A program made the position numbers and the translations under genes. From positions 10,517,489-10,581,488 of the forward strand of contig CM037873.1 in the NCBI GenBank assembly GCA_021292105.1: a stretch of DNA of 64,000 nt, given 5' to 3'. The notes below the pieces were generated by a model. It saw only the letters and a list, made by a program, of their open reading frames with translations, was not told where the DNA came from and searched no databases. Positions within the stretch are counted from its first letter, which is position 1. Every line of letters begins with the position of its first letter. Origin of the DNA: Anadara kagoshimensis. Its lineage: Eukaryota; Mollusca; Bivalvia; Arcoida; Arcidae. Of this stretch, positions 10,059 to 22,675 are shown piece by piece.

Positions 10059-11805
10059 TTACATCCCCACGATTACCTTGTATTCAAAAAGATCTAGTTG
10101 CTGTGATGTTCAGGCAACAATGCTTGAATAAACCACAGGAAGTTTTGTGATGTTTAAGACGAAAGTACATGTAACATCCAAAAGAGCAGTTTATAATACC
10201 AACATGTTCACACATGCTGGTTATACAGTGGGTCAAAGACAATTTAAAATACCTTTATCATTTTTTCAATCTTGATATCAATTAGACTACCAATTGATGC
10301 TAGAGTATAATCTTCAGTACTGATGTCTTCCTTTTATTGTCTTTAAGACCGCCTGGAATGGAAAACACCAGGTTATTCAAGTCTTCAAAATCAAACTCAT
10401 AACATGTGAATTGTTAGTCAGAACTAACTGTTCTAACACATCAATCCTTTCATGATGTAATTATTTCATGTATACCTAATGTTCACCAGTTTCATCCTAC
10501 CATGCTACTAATGGTGTCCAGACCATGAAGATCATACCGCTAGTCACTAACTGCGCGTTTCATTGCTAAATCTCAACTCAGATACCAAGCTCTTAAAACA
10601 TAAGTCAAGATTAATTTATGTTAGTGCGATATAATAAAAGCTGTGAAACTGTGAGTTTGGATGAAAGCAGATTCGTTACAAACCATTTTACAAAGGCCAA
10701 CTTGATGTCTTTGTGTCAACCATCCATTTAACCAATGAAAAAGGGGTGTAGATCATATGCAAACAAATATAAGCATTATACTAAATGTGTTACAGCTCAA
10801 TTAATCCTCACAGCTAAAAAAAACCATTGACAAGTAATGACCATGTTTAAAAATCGTCTTACGGGGCGGGGCTATTGATAAAACCAACACGTACGTTGGA
10901 AAGGTACTCGGGCCTATACTGTTCAATCTTTTACCCAGTATTCCATTTAAATCGAGTACACTTTATCGGTAATCTCACACTGAAAGAATATAGTCAGTGT
11001 TTTATCACAACTCTATCTCCTAATTGTTTAATAATTGTATATGCAAATGATACAGATGGGTCACATCTTGTTAAATGTGGTCTTTATGAACAATGAACAC
11101 CTATATAACAGTATATGCTTAAAACTGTTATAAACCTACATTATGGGACGACAATTCAATTCTCATGTTTCAATCCATTTGATTAGCCAGATCTTTTCTG
11201 TTACATTTGCATCAATAGATTGGCTTACAATGACGTCATCTTATTACGCACGACGCACTGTGTGAATATTACTACGCCATAGCGATGATATGTTTTACTC
11301 GTTACTATTGTTGTTTGAACTGTTGGTTTGTTGTTCTAGAAATTGAATTATAAGAAATGAAATTAATTTTCTCTTTGTTATAGAAATATGAAAGAGTTGG
11401 ACAATTTGCCCACGTAATATAATTTGCTACGGGAATTATTCAGTGTGCAAAATTTCCAATTCTTTTGTAATTCCATAACAAAAACAATAATTTCATTCCT
11501 ATAATAAATATCATGAAAAATTAACGATGATGTAAAATACTTGGTGACAAAGGTGTGGTTTTAAATTTGCATTTCACGGCCATGTTGGATATCTGCGAAT
11601 TATGCAAATTGTCATAGTTGGACATGCATAAAAACAACAATGCCAATTAGTATTATTTCTTTTAATATTTATTATTTTGGCATTCAACATACATGCAAAT
11701 ATAATTATACTGACATTGAATCTTAATAACTAGTGCAACAAGAAATATAAGTAATAAATACATAAAACACATGACCTACTATTGTAATGTTGAATGTTTT
11801 ATAAC

Positions 11806-11830
11806 AGAGAGAGAGAGAGAGAGAGAGAGA
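11806..11830. repeat. (GA)n microsatellite
   Basis: About 12 uninterrupted GA dinucleotides. Confidence 0.95.
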
Positions 11831-12114
11831 TGAATATAATTTATAATATTATTTGTTAGTTTAACATTGTTAAAAATTGTCCCCATAATTTTGAAAATGT
11901 TCATACTCTCCTTTTTGTTGCTATAGATTTTTGGTTTATCATGTCTTAAATTGTATTTCCATAGGATCTAATTAAAACTACTACTACTAATAATAATAAT
12001 AAAAATAATAATAAAAATAAATAAATAATAATGATAATAATCAACAGGAAAAAAACATTTTAAAGTTTAAGTATTGAATGTCAACTCGGCAGAATTTAAA
12101 TTGACATTATTTCA

Positions 12115-12310
12115 GCGTATTACACTCCTTAACTGTCATAGCTTCAATTCTAATTTTTTTAATGTTGTAAAACTCTTTGCTAGCACATTCCTTTGGGAAA
12201 TCACCATGTCACCCAGTTTAAGTCCCGATACATCATTGTGTCAAAAGTGTAATAAAATAATCCTGATCATGTCAATTAAACATGTAGATTTTATAGAGAC
12301 TCACAGAAAA
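12115..12310. repeat. Family D, copy 1 of a local diverged pair
   Basis: Shares with 14015-14195 an opening ACACTCCT, a middle TTTTTAATGTT, and the block CCCGATACATCATTGTGTC followed by an AATAAAATAAT-like stretch. Identity is partial by eye. Confidence 0.45.
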
Positions 12311-13187
12311 TACTGAACTTTCTCTTCGTTTAAAAAATTTTTTATCAAGTTACAGACAATGCATGTTTTATTATTTATAGTGAATATTGTTCACCGAGGG
12401 TTTTATACATCGACATTTTAATAGTTTATGATGTTAGTGCTGTAAACATTTGCGACATGTATACATATGTAAGCTAATTTGTTTTCAATCTTTTTTTCTG
12501 CATTTATATAATTTCGGATAGCATTGCGTTCAAATAACTCTATTCATCCCATCGTGCGCTATTGTTAAATACATTCCAATTATTTTCAATCTTTTATATA
12601 GAATGAATCTTTTATTTGATATATAACTTATTTCAATAGATATTTATAAATAGCTTCAAGATGGATTCTTCGTGTCTTTCTAAAAGCTACACATAAACTG
12701 CATTGCTACAATATATTATGTTGTTTAATTGCACCATAAATAATTTAATAACAATGTTTATTATTGGAACCCATAGATGGTTGTTTAATGATTAAATTAT
12801 CACTTAAGTTTTCTTATGTTTAAACTGAAACAGAAACAAGGAAACTAAAGTGTTGACATTAACCACGTTGTGTAGACGGTACAATTCTGTATCAGGAACG
12901 AAAACAATAAATTGGACAGCATGTTTTCCTGTATCATAAACTATATACTGAAATACCGTTTTCCGGTATATAACTTATCCATGTTGTAAAGTATTATCTT
13001 AATCTTAATTTGAATAGAAAGAATGTGTAAATGAAGTTGTTCAGATAAATCATTAAATTAAATAGTGTTTGTTCATCAAATTAAGTACTCAACGGAAGCC
13101 TACACTGGTCAGGAAAATCAACGGAACTTATCATTTAAACTATGCTCAATCTTGGTCTTTATTTTAGCTCAAACACCCTTACTGTAG

Positions 13188-13214
13188 TTTTTTTTTTTGG
13201 GGGGGGGGGGGGGT
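13188..13214. repeat. Poly(T)-poly(G) run
   Basis: About 11 T followed directly by about 15 G and then TGAAAGGTTGGGG. The G run could form a quadruplex on the plus strand, and its length is likely to vary or be assembly-sensitive. Confidence 0.8.
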
Positions 13215-13274
13215 GAAAGGTTGGGGTGATAGAAGTGGTTTTGGTTTGAGTGTTGTAATTAAACGTAATTACAT

Positions 13275-13515
13275 ATATTAGCAGTTTTAATTTTACAGCA
13301 CTAGACGGCCGTTTCAGAATACAATTCCTCACCAGTAGTGCTTAGACCAAAATTATAAAACCAAAATTATTTTGAAGATGTTGAAAAGCTACCAAAATAT
13401 ATCTTACCAAATTAAGCTAAGGAAATACTTTGCATGAGGGAGTATACCTTAGTTTTTGAGAAATTTCAAATTTTAACTTGCAGGTAATTTAGAGAATTAT
13501 AGTATATTTCTGACC
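13275..13515 (-). mobile_element. Family B retrozyme-like element, about 240 bp
   Basis: Nearly collinear with 54128-54365 over its whole length, from GCAGTTTTAATTTTACAG to TATATTTCTGAC. The ribozyme sense is the minus strand. It encodes no protein. The boundaries are inferred from where the two copies stop matching. Confidence 0.75.
13297..13342 (-). ncRNA. Hammerhead ribozyme, type I small form, core mutated (A6 to G)
   Basis: On the minus strand stem I is AGCACTA/TAGTGCT (perfect). Stem II is GGAAT-TGT-ATTCT (one wobble), followed by GAAA, a short palindromic CGGCCG stem III, and a GTC cleavage triplet. The CTGATGA core reads CTGGTGA, which should abolish or greatly reduce cleavage. Confidence 0.75.
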
Positions 13516-15138
13516 ATAATACGAAATTATTGCCTACTGAGTTTTTATATCCTCGGGGCACCAGCCACCAGCAAAGTATCAGTAATCCAGTATCATTTTA
13601 GAAAATACATAATGTAATGAATTTAATCCCGATATAAAGCAATTTGTTGTTAACGTTTCCTAGATTATTTCTTGCCGATATAAAGCAATTTGTTGTAAAC
13701 GTTTTCTAGGTTTTTTTCACCATATTTTCAAAGCAAGTTAATTACATATTTTGTGGGTCTAGCTTATTTACTAAACGTTTTTTTTTAAATTTAAATATGT
13801 TAGTCTCATATATGTGTATATATATGTGACTTTTAATCAAATGGTTCTGATGCTTCTGACTTTGAAAATGCTTTATATTTTATTCTATCGTAATTTTCTG
13901 GTTACTTTTAAGTTTTATTTGCCCTTACATCATAACTTATTCTGGTTCTAATAAAGAAAATGTGACTAAATTTTAAACCCTAATAACACGGTTAATGGAC
14001 AAAACACGTTATTGATATTACGCTACACTCCTCATAATAAAGCGATTTTAAGGATATTTTTAATGTTTAAATCTTTTTGAAGAAAATTCCACGGGGGTAT
14101 TTCCGTGTCATTCCGTTTGAATCCCGATACATCACTATGTCGGAGGTTCAATAAACTAATACAAATGGCATTAGTTTAATAGAGCTTTTAGCTGAAGGAC
14201 TCCAAGATCCAGTGCATTGTTTATCTATATTTAATGCTAAAACGATTTACATGGTATTTTGTGATCGAGTTAAACAAAATACATTTTTATAATCCATAGG
14301 AAATGTATCATCGGTTCATCCAGGTTTCTTTACCTTGACAACCTTAAGCTTATTTAACTGATCGTTGGAAGAACTGAGATCAATGTGAATTCTAATTTTA
14401 CTACGAATTGATAAGTTTAAAGATACATTAATTTTATACATTGAACAGTGTATTTCATCATTTCATTAGATTAGGGATTTTTGTTCCTGTGCCACCGTCT
14501 GGTTTTTCGGGATTAAAATTACATGTTAAAAAACAATTAAAAAAGACTACCCCACCCCCCAAAAACCTATGAATTCACATTAACCAAACAGACAGCGTAA
14601 CACGGTAATGTGCAACGCAACCAAGAATACCACACAATGCATGTAAAGGATGAAATAGCTAGACAAAGGAGTACAAACGTATTGTAACCACTGATTACAA
14701 ATTAGCCTGCATTGGACAGAAACAGTACTACCCGAGGGACACCAACCGCCCCACGTATGTTACAACCAATAATTGTAGACTCTCCCTATTCCTAATTTAT
14801 ATTTGTAGTGTTATTATTAATTAGTATATTATACCTATTACGTACGATTCATTTCTTACCGCTTATTGTTAAACATTTTGTGTAGGCAAACGCATTATTT
14901 TACAAAATTTAATTATAACGATTGCATATAAATTACTGTTTTAATATACTTTTGATAAGACTTAACGAGGAATAAAGTACCATTATATTGTACTGCTTGT
15001 TTGAGGTGTTAAATTACGTGGGTTTGATTTCTTGTTTGTATATAGATTGGTATTTATTTTGATACAACGAATGAACAAATTAATGCTAATAACATATATA
15101 ATATAAATTTCTCTGTTATAGATGGACAGTTTTTTACC
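13516..15138. other. AT-rich intergenic stretch, no gene seen
   Basis: Contains a short direct duplication (GATATAAAGCAATTTGTTGT twice near 13632 and 13678) and the second family D copy at 14015-14195. No coding signal. Confidence 0.45.
14015..14195. repeat. Family D, copy 2 of a local diverged pair
   Basis: Pairs with 12115-12310; the best block is CCCGATACATCACTATGTC. Both copies lie in the same orientation 1.9 kb apart. Confidence 0.45.
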
Positions 15139-15525
15139 AAGTGATATTGCAAGTCTAGGATCACTAGGGCCCTCAAAAAGTTGCTGTCATTACCGTATTT
15201 TTAATAAGTTTGGTGTTTCCGTGTCCAGGATTGGCCCTGGACGGACCTTTAATCTATTTATCACAAGTTTAATATAGAAGCAGTTTATTACATGTTAATT
15301 ATAGTCACCTCTGAAATACATATGTTTCAATGCAAAGAATGCTATATCTAAACTTTCTAAAGATGTACTCGTAATATTTTTATTAAACAGGAGTTGCTTA
15401 CCCTTCCGGAGCACCCGACCTCACTTCCCTGTTGAAAGTTCACGTGTCTAACCTGACTTGACAGTTCCAAAGTCTTTACTCTGCTTCTGGATTATGATTC
15501 GAACATGGATAAGTATGTTTTTTTT
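15139..15525 (+). mobile_element. Family A fragment with RT C-terminal remnant, interrupted
   Basis: 15139-15252 matches the end of the RT frame (GATATTGCAAGTCTAGGATC and GTGTCCAGGATTGGCCCTGG). About 135 bp of unrelated sequence follows. 15388-15520 then matches the 3' untranslated part, from AACAGGAGTTGCTTACCC to the tip. Confidence 0.8.
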
Positions 15526-15529
15526 TTTG

Positions 15530-16750
15530 TTTTTTTTTTTATTATTATTAAAATATATTTTGTATACTGTCTTAGGGACCTTTTAAATTGTCTTCCTTAC
15601 TAAGATTTGCACAAGCCCAATGCTTATCCTTAGTGTTCTATATATAATAATGACAAACAACTTATAGAGCCCTCTAAATCATAGGAATAATTACTAAAAA
15701 CCCGTTTTCTGAAATTATACCTACATGTTACAAACATTTACATCTTGTGTCTAGTGGCATCATTTTATTAGGAAGTGGCCTATTGTACAATGTCAGTTTC
15801 TGCTCAAAAGTCTGAACGCTTCGTAAAATTTTTAATCACTTTAAACTAAAAAAAATTTTATGTCAAACTACTTCACCTGTTTATGCTTAAATGAGTAATT
15901 GACAGATGCGAATGTGCATAACAAAACCTACTGTCTCTAACAAAATATTTTACCATTGTTACCTGACTAAATTATAAAGGTACATGGAGATGGTAATATT
16001 AAACATCTGTGAACTTTGAGCATATGACTAGATGTCCTATACCACATTTTTTTTTATCAAAAATTGGTCTGGAAATTGTTAATGTCACCCAGAATACAAG
16101 TTATCAAACATTCCCAAGTATGTTTTGTTGACCAATACTGCCACCGTTACCAAACTCCATTGCAAGTTTTTTTTTCAATAAAGACAATAGGTAAAACTTT
16201 TATTCAATGCAATTTCAGTAAACTATTCTCTCCCGAAACACCGACAGCTTCAAGGATAATTTTAATACTTGCATGGTTGGTTGGCGTCGCGATATTTGCT
16301 CTAAAACACAGTTAATTGCATTAAAACATTATGGTTACCAACAAGAACCATAACTCTAATCATCAAACTTTAGCTTTGATACCGACCTGAAATATTTTGT
16401 TGCATATATTTCAAAATGCATATGTTGTATTAAAGATTCTCATAAGCTTTTATTATTTCGTCTGGCCTTAAAAAGCAACAGGTATGTTTGGTATGCGTGG
16501 TATCTTTTTACACTCTACGATTTTTGTCAACGTCTATTCTTATTTGTCTCAATGATGATGTATAAATGATATAATCGATCGTGTTTTGTCGGTTTGGTAT
16601 TATTTATCTTCATTTTACATGTCTACATGTCATGGATGACTACAAACTGATTTTAGTTGATTAACGGAACGAGACAACACAAACTACGATAGCCTTGAAT
16701 CACTCTTTAAAGGGAATTTATACAATGTTATATACATTTCTGGTACATAA
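15530..16750. other. AT-rich intergenic stretch, no gene seen
   Basis: Only T-rich runs near 15518-15545. An 83-codon frame at 16064-16315 shows no recognisable motif. Confidence 0.45.
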
Positions 16751-16751
16751 T

Positions 16752-17120
16752 CAAAAACAAACATACTAATCCATGTCCGAATCACAATCCAGAAGCAAGG
16801 TAAATACTTTGAAACTAACAAGTTGGGTTAGACACGTGAACTTCCAACAGGGATGTGAGATCGGGTGCTCCGGAAGGGTAAGCACCTCCTGTTTAGCTAG
16901 CTACACCCACCACGTGTGTAATCAAAATTGTGTGAAAGGAACATGGAACTATGAGACGTCAAATATATCCAGGACAATCCTGGACACAGAGACACCAAAC
17001 TTGTCAACAATACTGTGATGACAGACATAAAACTTTTTGGGGCCCTTGATAAGCCTAGGCTTGCAATATCCCTGCGTCATCAATTTGTTTGCAAGCAGCC
17101 TACTTCGTTGTACAAATAAT
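16752..17120 (-). mobile_element. Family A fragment, 3' end plus RT C-terminus
   Basis: Read on the minus strand it runs from the last RT codons (GCAAGCCTAGGCTTATCAAG, FDVSVS-type end) through the 3' untranslated region to the tip at 16752. It is very close to 17650-18000. It forms a minus-plus-minus cluster with the next two entries. Confidence 0.9.
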
Positions 17121-17164
17121 CATTTCTTGTAATTAGCAGCAGTCCCATTTTCTACCTTCTTAAC

Positions 17165-17495
17165 GGAGGTTGTCATTTTGATATTATGTTTGGAAGCCTA
17201 GGCTCATCAAGGCCCTCAAAAAGGTTTATGGTAGTCATTACACTATTGTTGATAAATATAATGTATCTCTATCCAAAATTATCCTGGATACATTTGACGT
17301 TTCATTCTTTCACTCTCAATATTTTTACACGTGGCAGGTGTAGCTTGTTAAACAGGCGTACCTATCTTTCTGGAGCACCTGACCTCGCTTTCCTAGGGGA
17401 AGTTCTTGTGTTTAATTTACTTTGTCAGTTTCAAAGATTTCACTCTGCTTTGGGATTTTGATCTATATATGGATTGTTTTGTTTGTATTTTGTTC
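17165..17495 (+). mobile_element. Family A fragment in the opposite orientation to its neighbours
   Basis: Begins with RT C-terminal sequence (AAGCCTAGGCTCATCAAGGC) and ends near the tip (GGATTGTTTTGTTTG). It is more diverged than the two minus-strand copies on either side, which suggests an older insertion. Confidence 0.8.
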
Positions 17496-17649
17496 TTGGT
17501 GATTACATGCCAAAGATATATTACACTTTCTAATGCTTAAATTAAGAAGCGACAATCATCGACTAAACCAAACAATTAAGGTTTCATATTAAATATCTTG
17601 GAGATTCATAATTTTGGCAATTTATGTATTGTTTAAAATCACCTTTAAA

Positions 17650-18700
17650 ATCAAAAACAAACATACTTATCCATTTCCGAATCACAATCCAGAAGCAAAG
17701 TAAAAACTTTGGAACTGACAAGTTAGGTTAGACACGTGAACTTCCACCAGGGAAGTGAGGCCGGGTGCTCCGGAAGGGTAAGCACCTCCTGTTTAGCTAG
17801 CTACACCCGCCACGTGTGTAATCAAAATTGTGTGAAAGGAACATGGAACTATGAGACGTCAAATATATCCAAGGCAATCCTGGACACAGAGACATCAAAC
17901 TTATCAACAATACTGTGATGACGGCCATAAAACTTTTTGAGGGCCTTGATAAGCCTAGGCTTGCAATATCCCTGAGTCAACAATTTATTTGCAAGCAGCC
18001 TACTTCGTTGTACAAAGTCCCCGTAGTGGGAACAAGCTCTACCATAGCGTATTAATTGGGAAACAAATACACCATAAGCAGGAGAAGCAGGTATATTGCT
18101 GCATAAAAAAGGAAAGTTGACAATAGAAAAATTGAAGTCATCACGTTTGTCATAAAGTTTCAAATGTAGCCTTTCCTGTGCGTCATATTTCAGGTATAAG
18201 TCTAAATATGAAGCAGAACTTGAGGAATCAGTCGTGTCTTTTATTTCAAGCTCACTAGGATAGATGACATTTACATAGTCTCCAAATTTAGGATTGTTAA
18301 GAGACAGAACGTCATCTATATATCTGTATGTTGAGTTGAATGATTTGGCGACAGTTTTTTCTCCAGATTTAACAAGGTTCTGCATAAATTCTGCTTCGTA
18401 AGAATAAAGAAACAAATCAGCAAGCAATGGTGCACAGTTTGTACCCATTGGTATACCGATTGTTTGCTGAAAAACTATATTACCAAACACTACAAATATG
18501 TTATCTATCAAAAACTCCAACATTTTGTTGATGGTATCTTCAGTATATTTTTGTTTGGAATCCGTATGGTGCTTGACAAAATAACCAGAATCCCTATTCA
18601 GCACCAGATATTTGTATCTAGGCTTACCGTTTTTGTAGAAGAAAGACAAGTGAATAATTATATAAAGTGAATATGCCATTGGTACGTTAGTATAGAATAA
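17650..18700 (-). mobile_element. Family A: best copy of the Penelope-like element, 5'-truncated
   Basis: Contains the 276-codon RT remnant (17849-18679) followed on the minus strand by about 200 bp of 3' untranslated region. That region holds a potential hairpin GGTGCT...AGCACC and ends at TATGTTTGTTTTTGATT. All other family A pieces align to this copy, and every piece with a definable end stops at this 3' tip or inside it. Confidence 0.9.
17849..18679 (-). pseudogene. Reverse transcriptase C-terminal part, Penelope-like element
   Basis: 276 codons open on the minus strand. Residues 75-95 (GIPMGTNCAPLLADLF then LYSYE) are RT motif B. Residues 119-123 (R-Y-I-D-D) are the catalytic motif, with both aspartates present. 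About 150 residues follow, ending in a basic segment (LLANKLLTQGY, then KALKKFYGRHHS) and a stop. The upstream palm/finger motifs, including the first catalytic aspartate, are missing, so the copy is 5'-truncated and cannot be active. The combination GxPMGxxxAPxxADL with YxDD fits Penelope-like RTs better than LINE or LTR RTs; that assignment is from family knowledge. No C-terminal GIY-YIG endonuclease is seen before the stop, so the family may lack one or carry it N-terminally. The codons up to residue 15 may be flank rather than element. Confidence 0.85.
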
Positions 18701-21700
18701 AATTGCTTTTGTAATCTCTATAGAAACACCGTCAGTTCAAATAGTGTAATAATTATTGTTCTCGAAGTAACTTTATCACAAACATTAGGTCTTATAACAT
18801 TAGAACATGAAGTTTAATTCTTATCTTCAGATATTTTTTTTAAAGTGAGCATTTTATGAAATTGAAGAATAGATTTATTAGATTTGATTATAAAATACAA
18901 TTATAATTGCAATTCGAAGGTAGGAATCCGGCGAAAAAACTTCTTTGAGTTGGCAATATAAAAGTGAAGTGAAATAAATGCTCTCTCTATAGTTGCCATG
19001 GTCTCTATAGTTGACAGTAAAATAAGAACATTGTACATATTATTAGTTTTATAAAAGAAGTGACATGACATAATATTGAGAAAAGTATTGTGTGTGCATT
19101 CTATTTGTGTAATCAAAAACAAACATACTAATCCATTTCGTAGCATATATGCTTGTAAGACTAGTATTTCATCTCATAAAAGAAGATTTTGGAATTTTTT
19201 CTCGTCTGCTAGGTGTATAATTTTAGACATAATGGTTTCTCCGCTTATTTCTTCTAAAATATAACAATATAAGATATGCTGAAATGAAACCGTTTTCTTT
19301 AAAGATTACACAGATTTACGCACACTACCTACTCGAATAACATTTATTAATATCAATTCAGGTTCAACATTTATATTGAGTTATGTGAAACTATATTTAT
19401 TAAGAAAATAAAATATCCACAATATAGGACAATTTCATATAATGTACAGAATAACAATGTTTATTAAAACTTGAATATCTTCCTTTTCTAGTTGGAAAAT
19501 CACTTATATTTACAATTACACAGGAAACAAATTATGGCGTTATACTACACGAGTAAAACGAAAAAGGCAGGATATTTAAATGAAGAATCGATGTACTATC
19601 CTTATTTTCTTCCCTTGTTACAATAGTTATGAGTTGATAGCTTTCAGTACGTACAAGTTTGAATAACAATCTAGATATTTATTTGACTATTTAAATACAT
19701 GTCACTTGAAATTAAATCATCATTACATATGATTGTGTTGCTAAAGTTCGTGCAATTAAAAGTTCGTTGTCAATCGTGAGCAAACAACAGTTAAAAGCAG
19801 ACTGAAAACAGTTTGAAAACAAAACCCAAACCACATACTCATTTTGAAAAAAATGTTATAAACTTTAGGACTGATTAAGGCTTAAAACAACCTAAATTTT
19901 CAAATAAATGTAAAACATTCTAGTGCATATTTATGATGCAATTTGCATAAATAACTATGATAAGATTGTTCATTTCTATTATTACGCATACAAATGGGCA
20001 CAATATGTTGACATTGAAACAAATTTTTATGCCCATGATCAAAAGATTAAAATTACTTTGTTTAACGGACATTGATAGTTTAATTGGTCATTATTTTATC
20101 ACTCAGAGCGACACACTGCCTGACTAAAAGTCATGCCACTGCGTTTACATGTATTAAATGTTTTATTTTGTATGTAGGATATGATCGTAACGACTTATAA
20201 TGCTGTATATAAGGTTTGCTTTTTAAATGACAAATGTAATTTAAGTATAAATAAGCAACTTCTGGCGAAGCAGAAGTACGCTGTAAACATGTATGCAGAT
20301 ATACCCCCTGAGACCAATATTCCGTGTTCTTATACAATTAGATTAAATTATTTACATGTAATGTATGTTCCATTTAGGAAAAATTAGTTTTGTAGGCAAC
20401 ACCGTGACCTATATGACGCATCAAACAGATCTCATTACAATAATGCTCTATAGAATCCTTTTAAATGAACTTTGATGGATTTTTAGGCGGATAACATGTC
20501 AGGCTGATTTATATAGTGATTGTAGGAGTCTAATTTTTAGTTTTTCTACTGTTTCCTTTGTAATTCAGTATTATTGTTTTTCCTAATACTTGGAGTAAAA
20601 ATACACTTTTAATTGATTACCTGTGTTTAGCATCTGTCCAAGCATTCAAGAACACGACACAAAATAAGAAATTGATTAAAAAAATCAAACCAAGACCATA
20701 CAAGAAAAGACTACACAATAGTCATCACGTTTGTTACACGTACATATCTAATATTGTTCCTGAAGGAAAGATGGACACGACATTGTTCAAGTTTTCTGAA
20801 ACACCTACAAGGCATGTGTAGTTTCTGGAGCTGAATAACTGTCTGTCTTTTTATATTTTTGTACAAAATATTAACAGCCTGTCTTTTTATACTTTTTATA
20901 CAAAATCAATTTTTCTACATAAAATAAACATGCATGTTTTGTAACTGATATTCCTGAAATTTGTACTTGCCCTTGTTAGATTTCTCGAAGCAAATTGCAG
21001 TCAGCCATTTCGACTGTTTTAGTTCAATGTTTTCAGAACTTTATTCATATTGGCAACTTACCGCAAGAGACAAATTTATCTCGTATTGGCCACGTTTCTG
21101 GCAGTGAATTTGATTAGAAATACTATTGCCTATTAATAATTCTTTAGAAGGTAGAATTATTGCAATATTAAAGATTTGCAAAACGAGTGTTGCATTTTTG
21201 AAGACAAATTTTTTACTGCTTTAGACCACTCGACAAACTTTACAAGTTCTTGTAAGTTGTTATAATACAACGTTGTGATTAAGTTTTTCTGTAATCCACA
21301 TAAACATCATTGAACAATTAATATGCAACGCAATAATCCGGTCCGTTGGGAATGTATATTGTAATAAATGGGTTTTAACATCCGTGAACAAACGTATAGA
21401 GGAAGTCATGAATAAATGACAAACTACGAATCCCTTGAAAATTGACGATCTTGATTTTACCGGTCTGTAAATGATTTGAGAACTAAAATGTATACACGTT
21501 GTTATTTGTGATGTATTGGCAATTCAACAAAACAGTAATTAAAACATACTTATGTCGCATGTAGATACATATAAGTAACGGCTCAATGATTTAATAGAAA
21601 TCAGGGACGCTGAATACTCCCAAGGGTAAAACGATATATTAAAATGGAATAAAGTATTACATTTTAGAATCCATTGCCAGAAATATTAAGTATCCGGAAA

Positions 21701-22290
21701 TAATTTGGACAAAATTGTTCACACATGATTTTTCTGGTGTCTAGCTATGGAGAAGGGTAATATGGCGTGACTAATGTTCAAAATCACAGGGGAATTACAC
21801 ACGACATTTTGGTATTCTGACAAACATAATGTATAGCGGATTTAGATTATATACCCTACCTAACGTGCATAGTAACAAATACAATGCAGAATCGTCAACT
21901 ACACGTACTAACGCGTGCTTCATTCTTTGACTAGCTATAGTTAATTAGTAAGAATTCGACTGTCAATTTTACTTGTAGTTTTAAATATTTCCTCAATAGT
22001 GCATTAAGTGTTTGACGTATATTTAACAATTAAACTGTTTTGGAATGGCGCTCATAGTCCATATGAATGCCAAACCTTTGCACGACAAACCGATCATAAT
22101 GCGCTACCAAACCTTTGCAGGACAAACTGAATAATGCACGTGCACGATAGTCCTATGAATGCCAAAAGTCTCAAACTAGAAGACATAGGAAATATGCAAG
22201 GCTAATAAAAATATACGATTTTGATTTTTACCATAATATCTAAATAGTTATTTGCCGTATAGTTCCACTTTTCTTTCATTTTTATTTTTT
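18701..22290. other. AT-rich intergenic stretch, no gene seen
   Basis: Apart from a 30-bp family A tip at 19107 and small direct repeats near 20850-20900 and 22070-22150 (CCAAACCTTTGCACGACAAAC twice), nothing is recognisable. ATG frames of 60-80 codons here lack domain character. Confidence 0.45.
19107..19136 (-). mobile_element. Minimal family A tip (about 30 bp)
   Basis: The sequence TAATCAAAAACAAACATACT and the next nine bases match the outermost 3' end of family A exactly. The match then stops at once. It may be an extremely truncated insertion or the shared target/tip sequence. Confidence 0.55.
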
Positions 22291-22440
22291 AATACACACG
22301 TTGCGATTGGAGCTACCCACACAAGCGGTGTTTACCCTTTAGGAGCACGAAGTATCACTAAAGGACGTGTTTAACTAAATTTGCCAGTTCAAACGTTATG
22401 GAATTGTGGTTGGGAAATTCAACTCCACATACAGATATAT
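22290..22440 (+). mobile_element. Degenerate family A 3' end fragment
   Basis: Aligns loosely: ACACGTTGCGATTGGAGCTA, GTGTTTACCCTTTAGGAGCA, and TTTGCCAGTTCAAACGTTATGG followed by ATTGTGGTTGGG. An old copy. Confidence 0.5.
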
Positions 22441-22623
22441 ACGATGAAGATCTTTCTATTAATAATCTAAAACTTGGAAATTAGTATAATCCAAATAAAT
22501 CTGGTATAATACATTACACATTTTACAAAATTCAGAACTCGGGAACAAGAGTTGAACTCTTATGCTTACGAATTTCCTGATAAATAAATTAAAAAGAATT
22601 AAGAAGTTATCAAATAGTATTCC

Positions 22624-22662
<39 letters not shown>

Positions 22663-22675
22663 TTATTATTATTAT
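22624..22675. repeat. (TAA)n-(ATT)n microsatellite forming a palindrome
   Basis: About 12 TAA units followed by about five ATT units. The two halves are complementary, so the tract can fold into a hairpin. Confidence 0.9.

Larger units (their letters stand above)
10060..13270. other. AT-rich intergenic stretch with simple repeats only
   Basis: Apart from a GA microsatellite, an AAT-rich tract at 11985-12035 and one half of a repeated pair (12115-12310), nothing recognisable is seen. Short ATG-initiated frames at 10875-11096 and 12074-12316 lack domain features. Confidence 0.5.

Noticed and set aside
16773-17918. Near-identical short plus-strand frames at 16773, 17736 and part of 54449
   Set aside because: They repeat because they lie in the antisense of the family A 3' untranslated region, not because they are a gene family.
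17165-18700. A hammerhead in the family A 3' untranslated region
   Set aside because: The GGTGCT/AGCACC hairpin is present but neither catalytic core string occurs.
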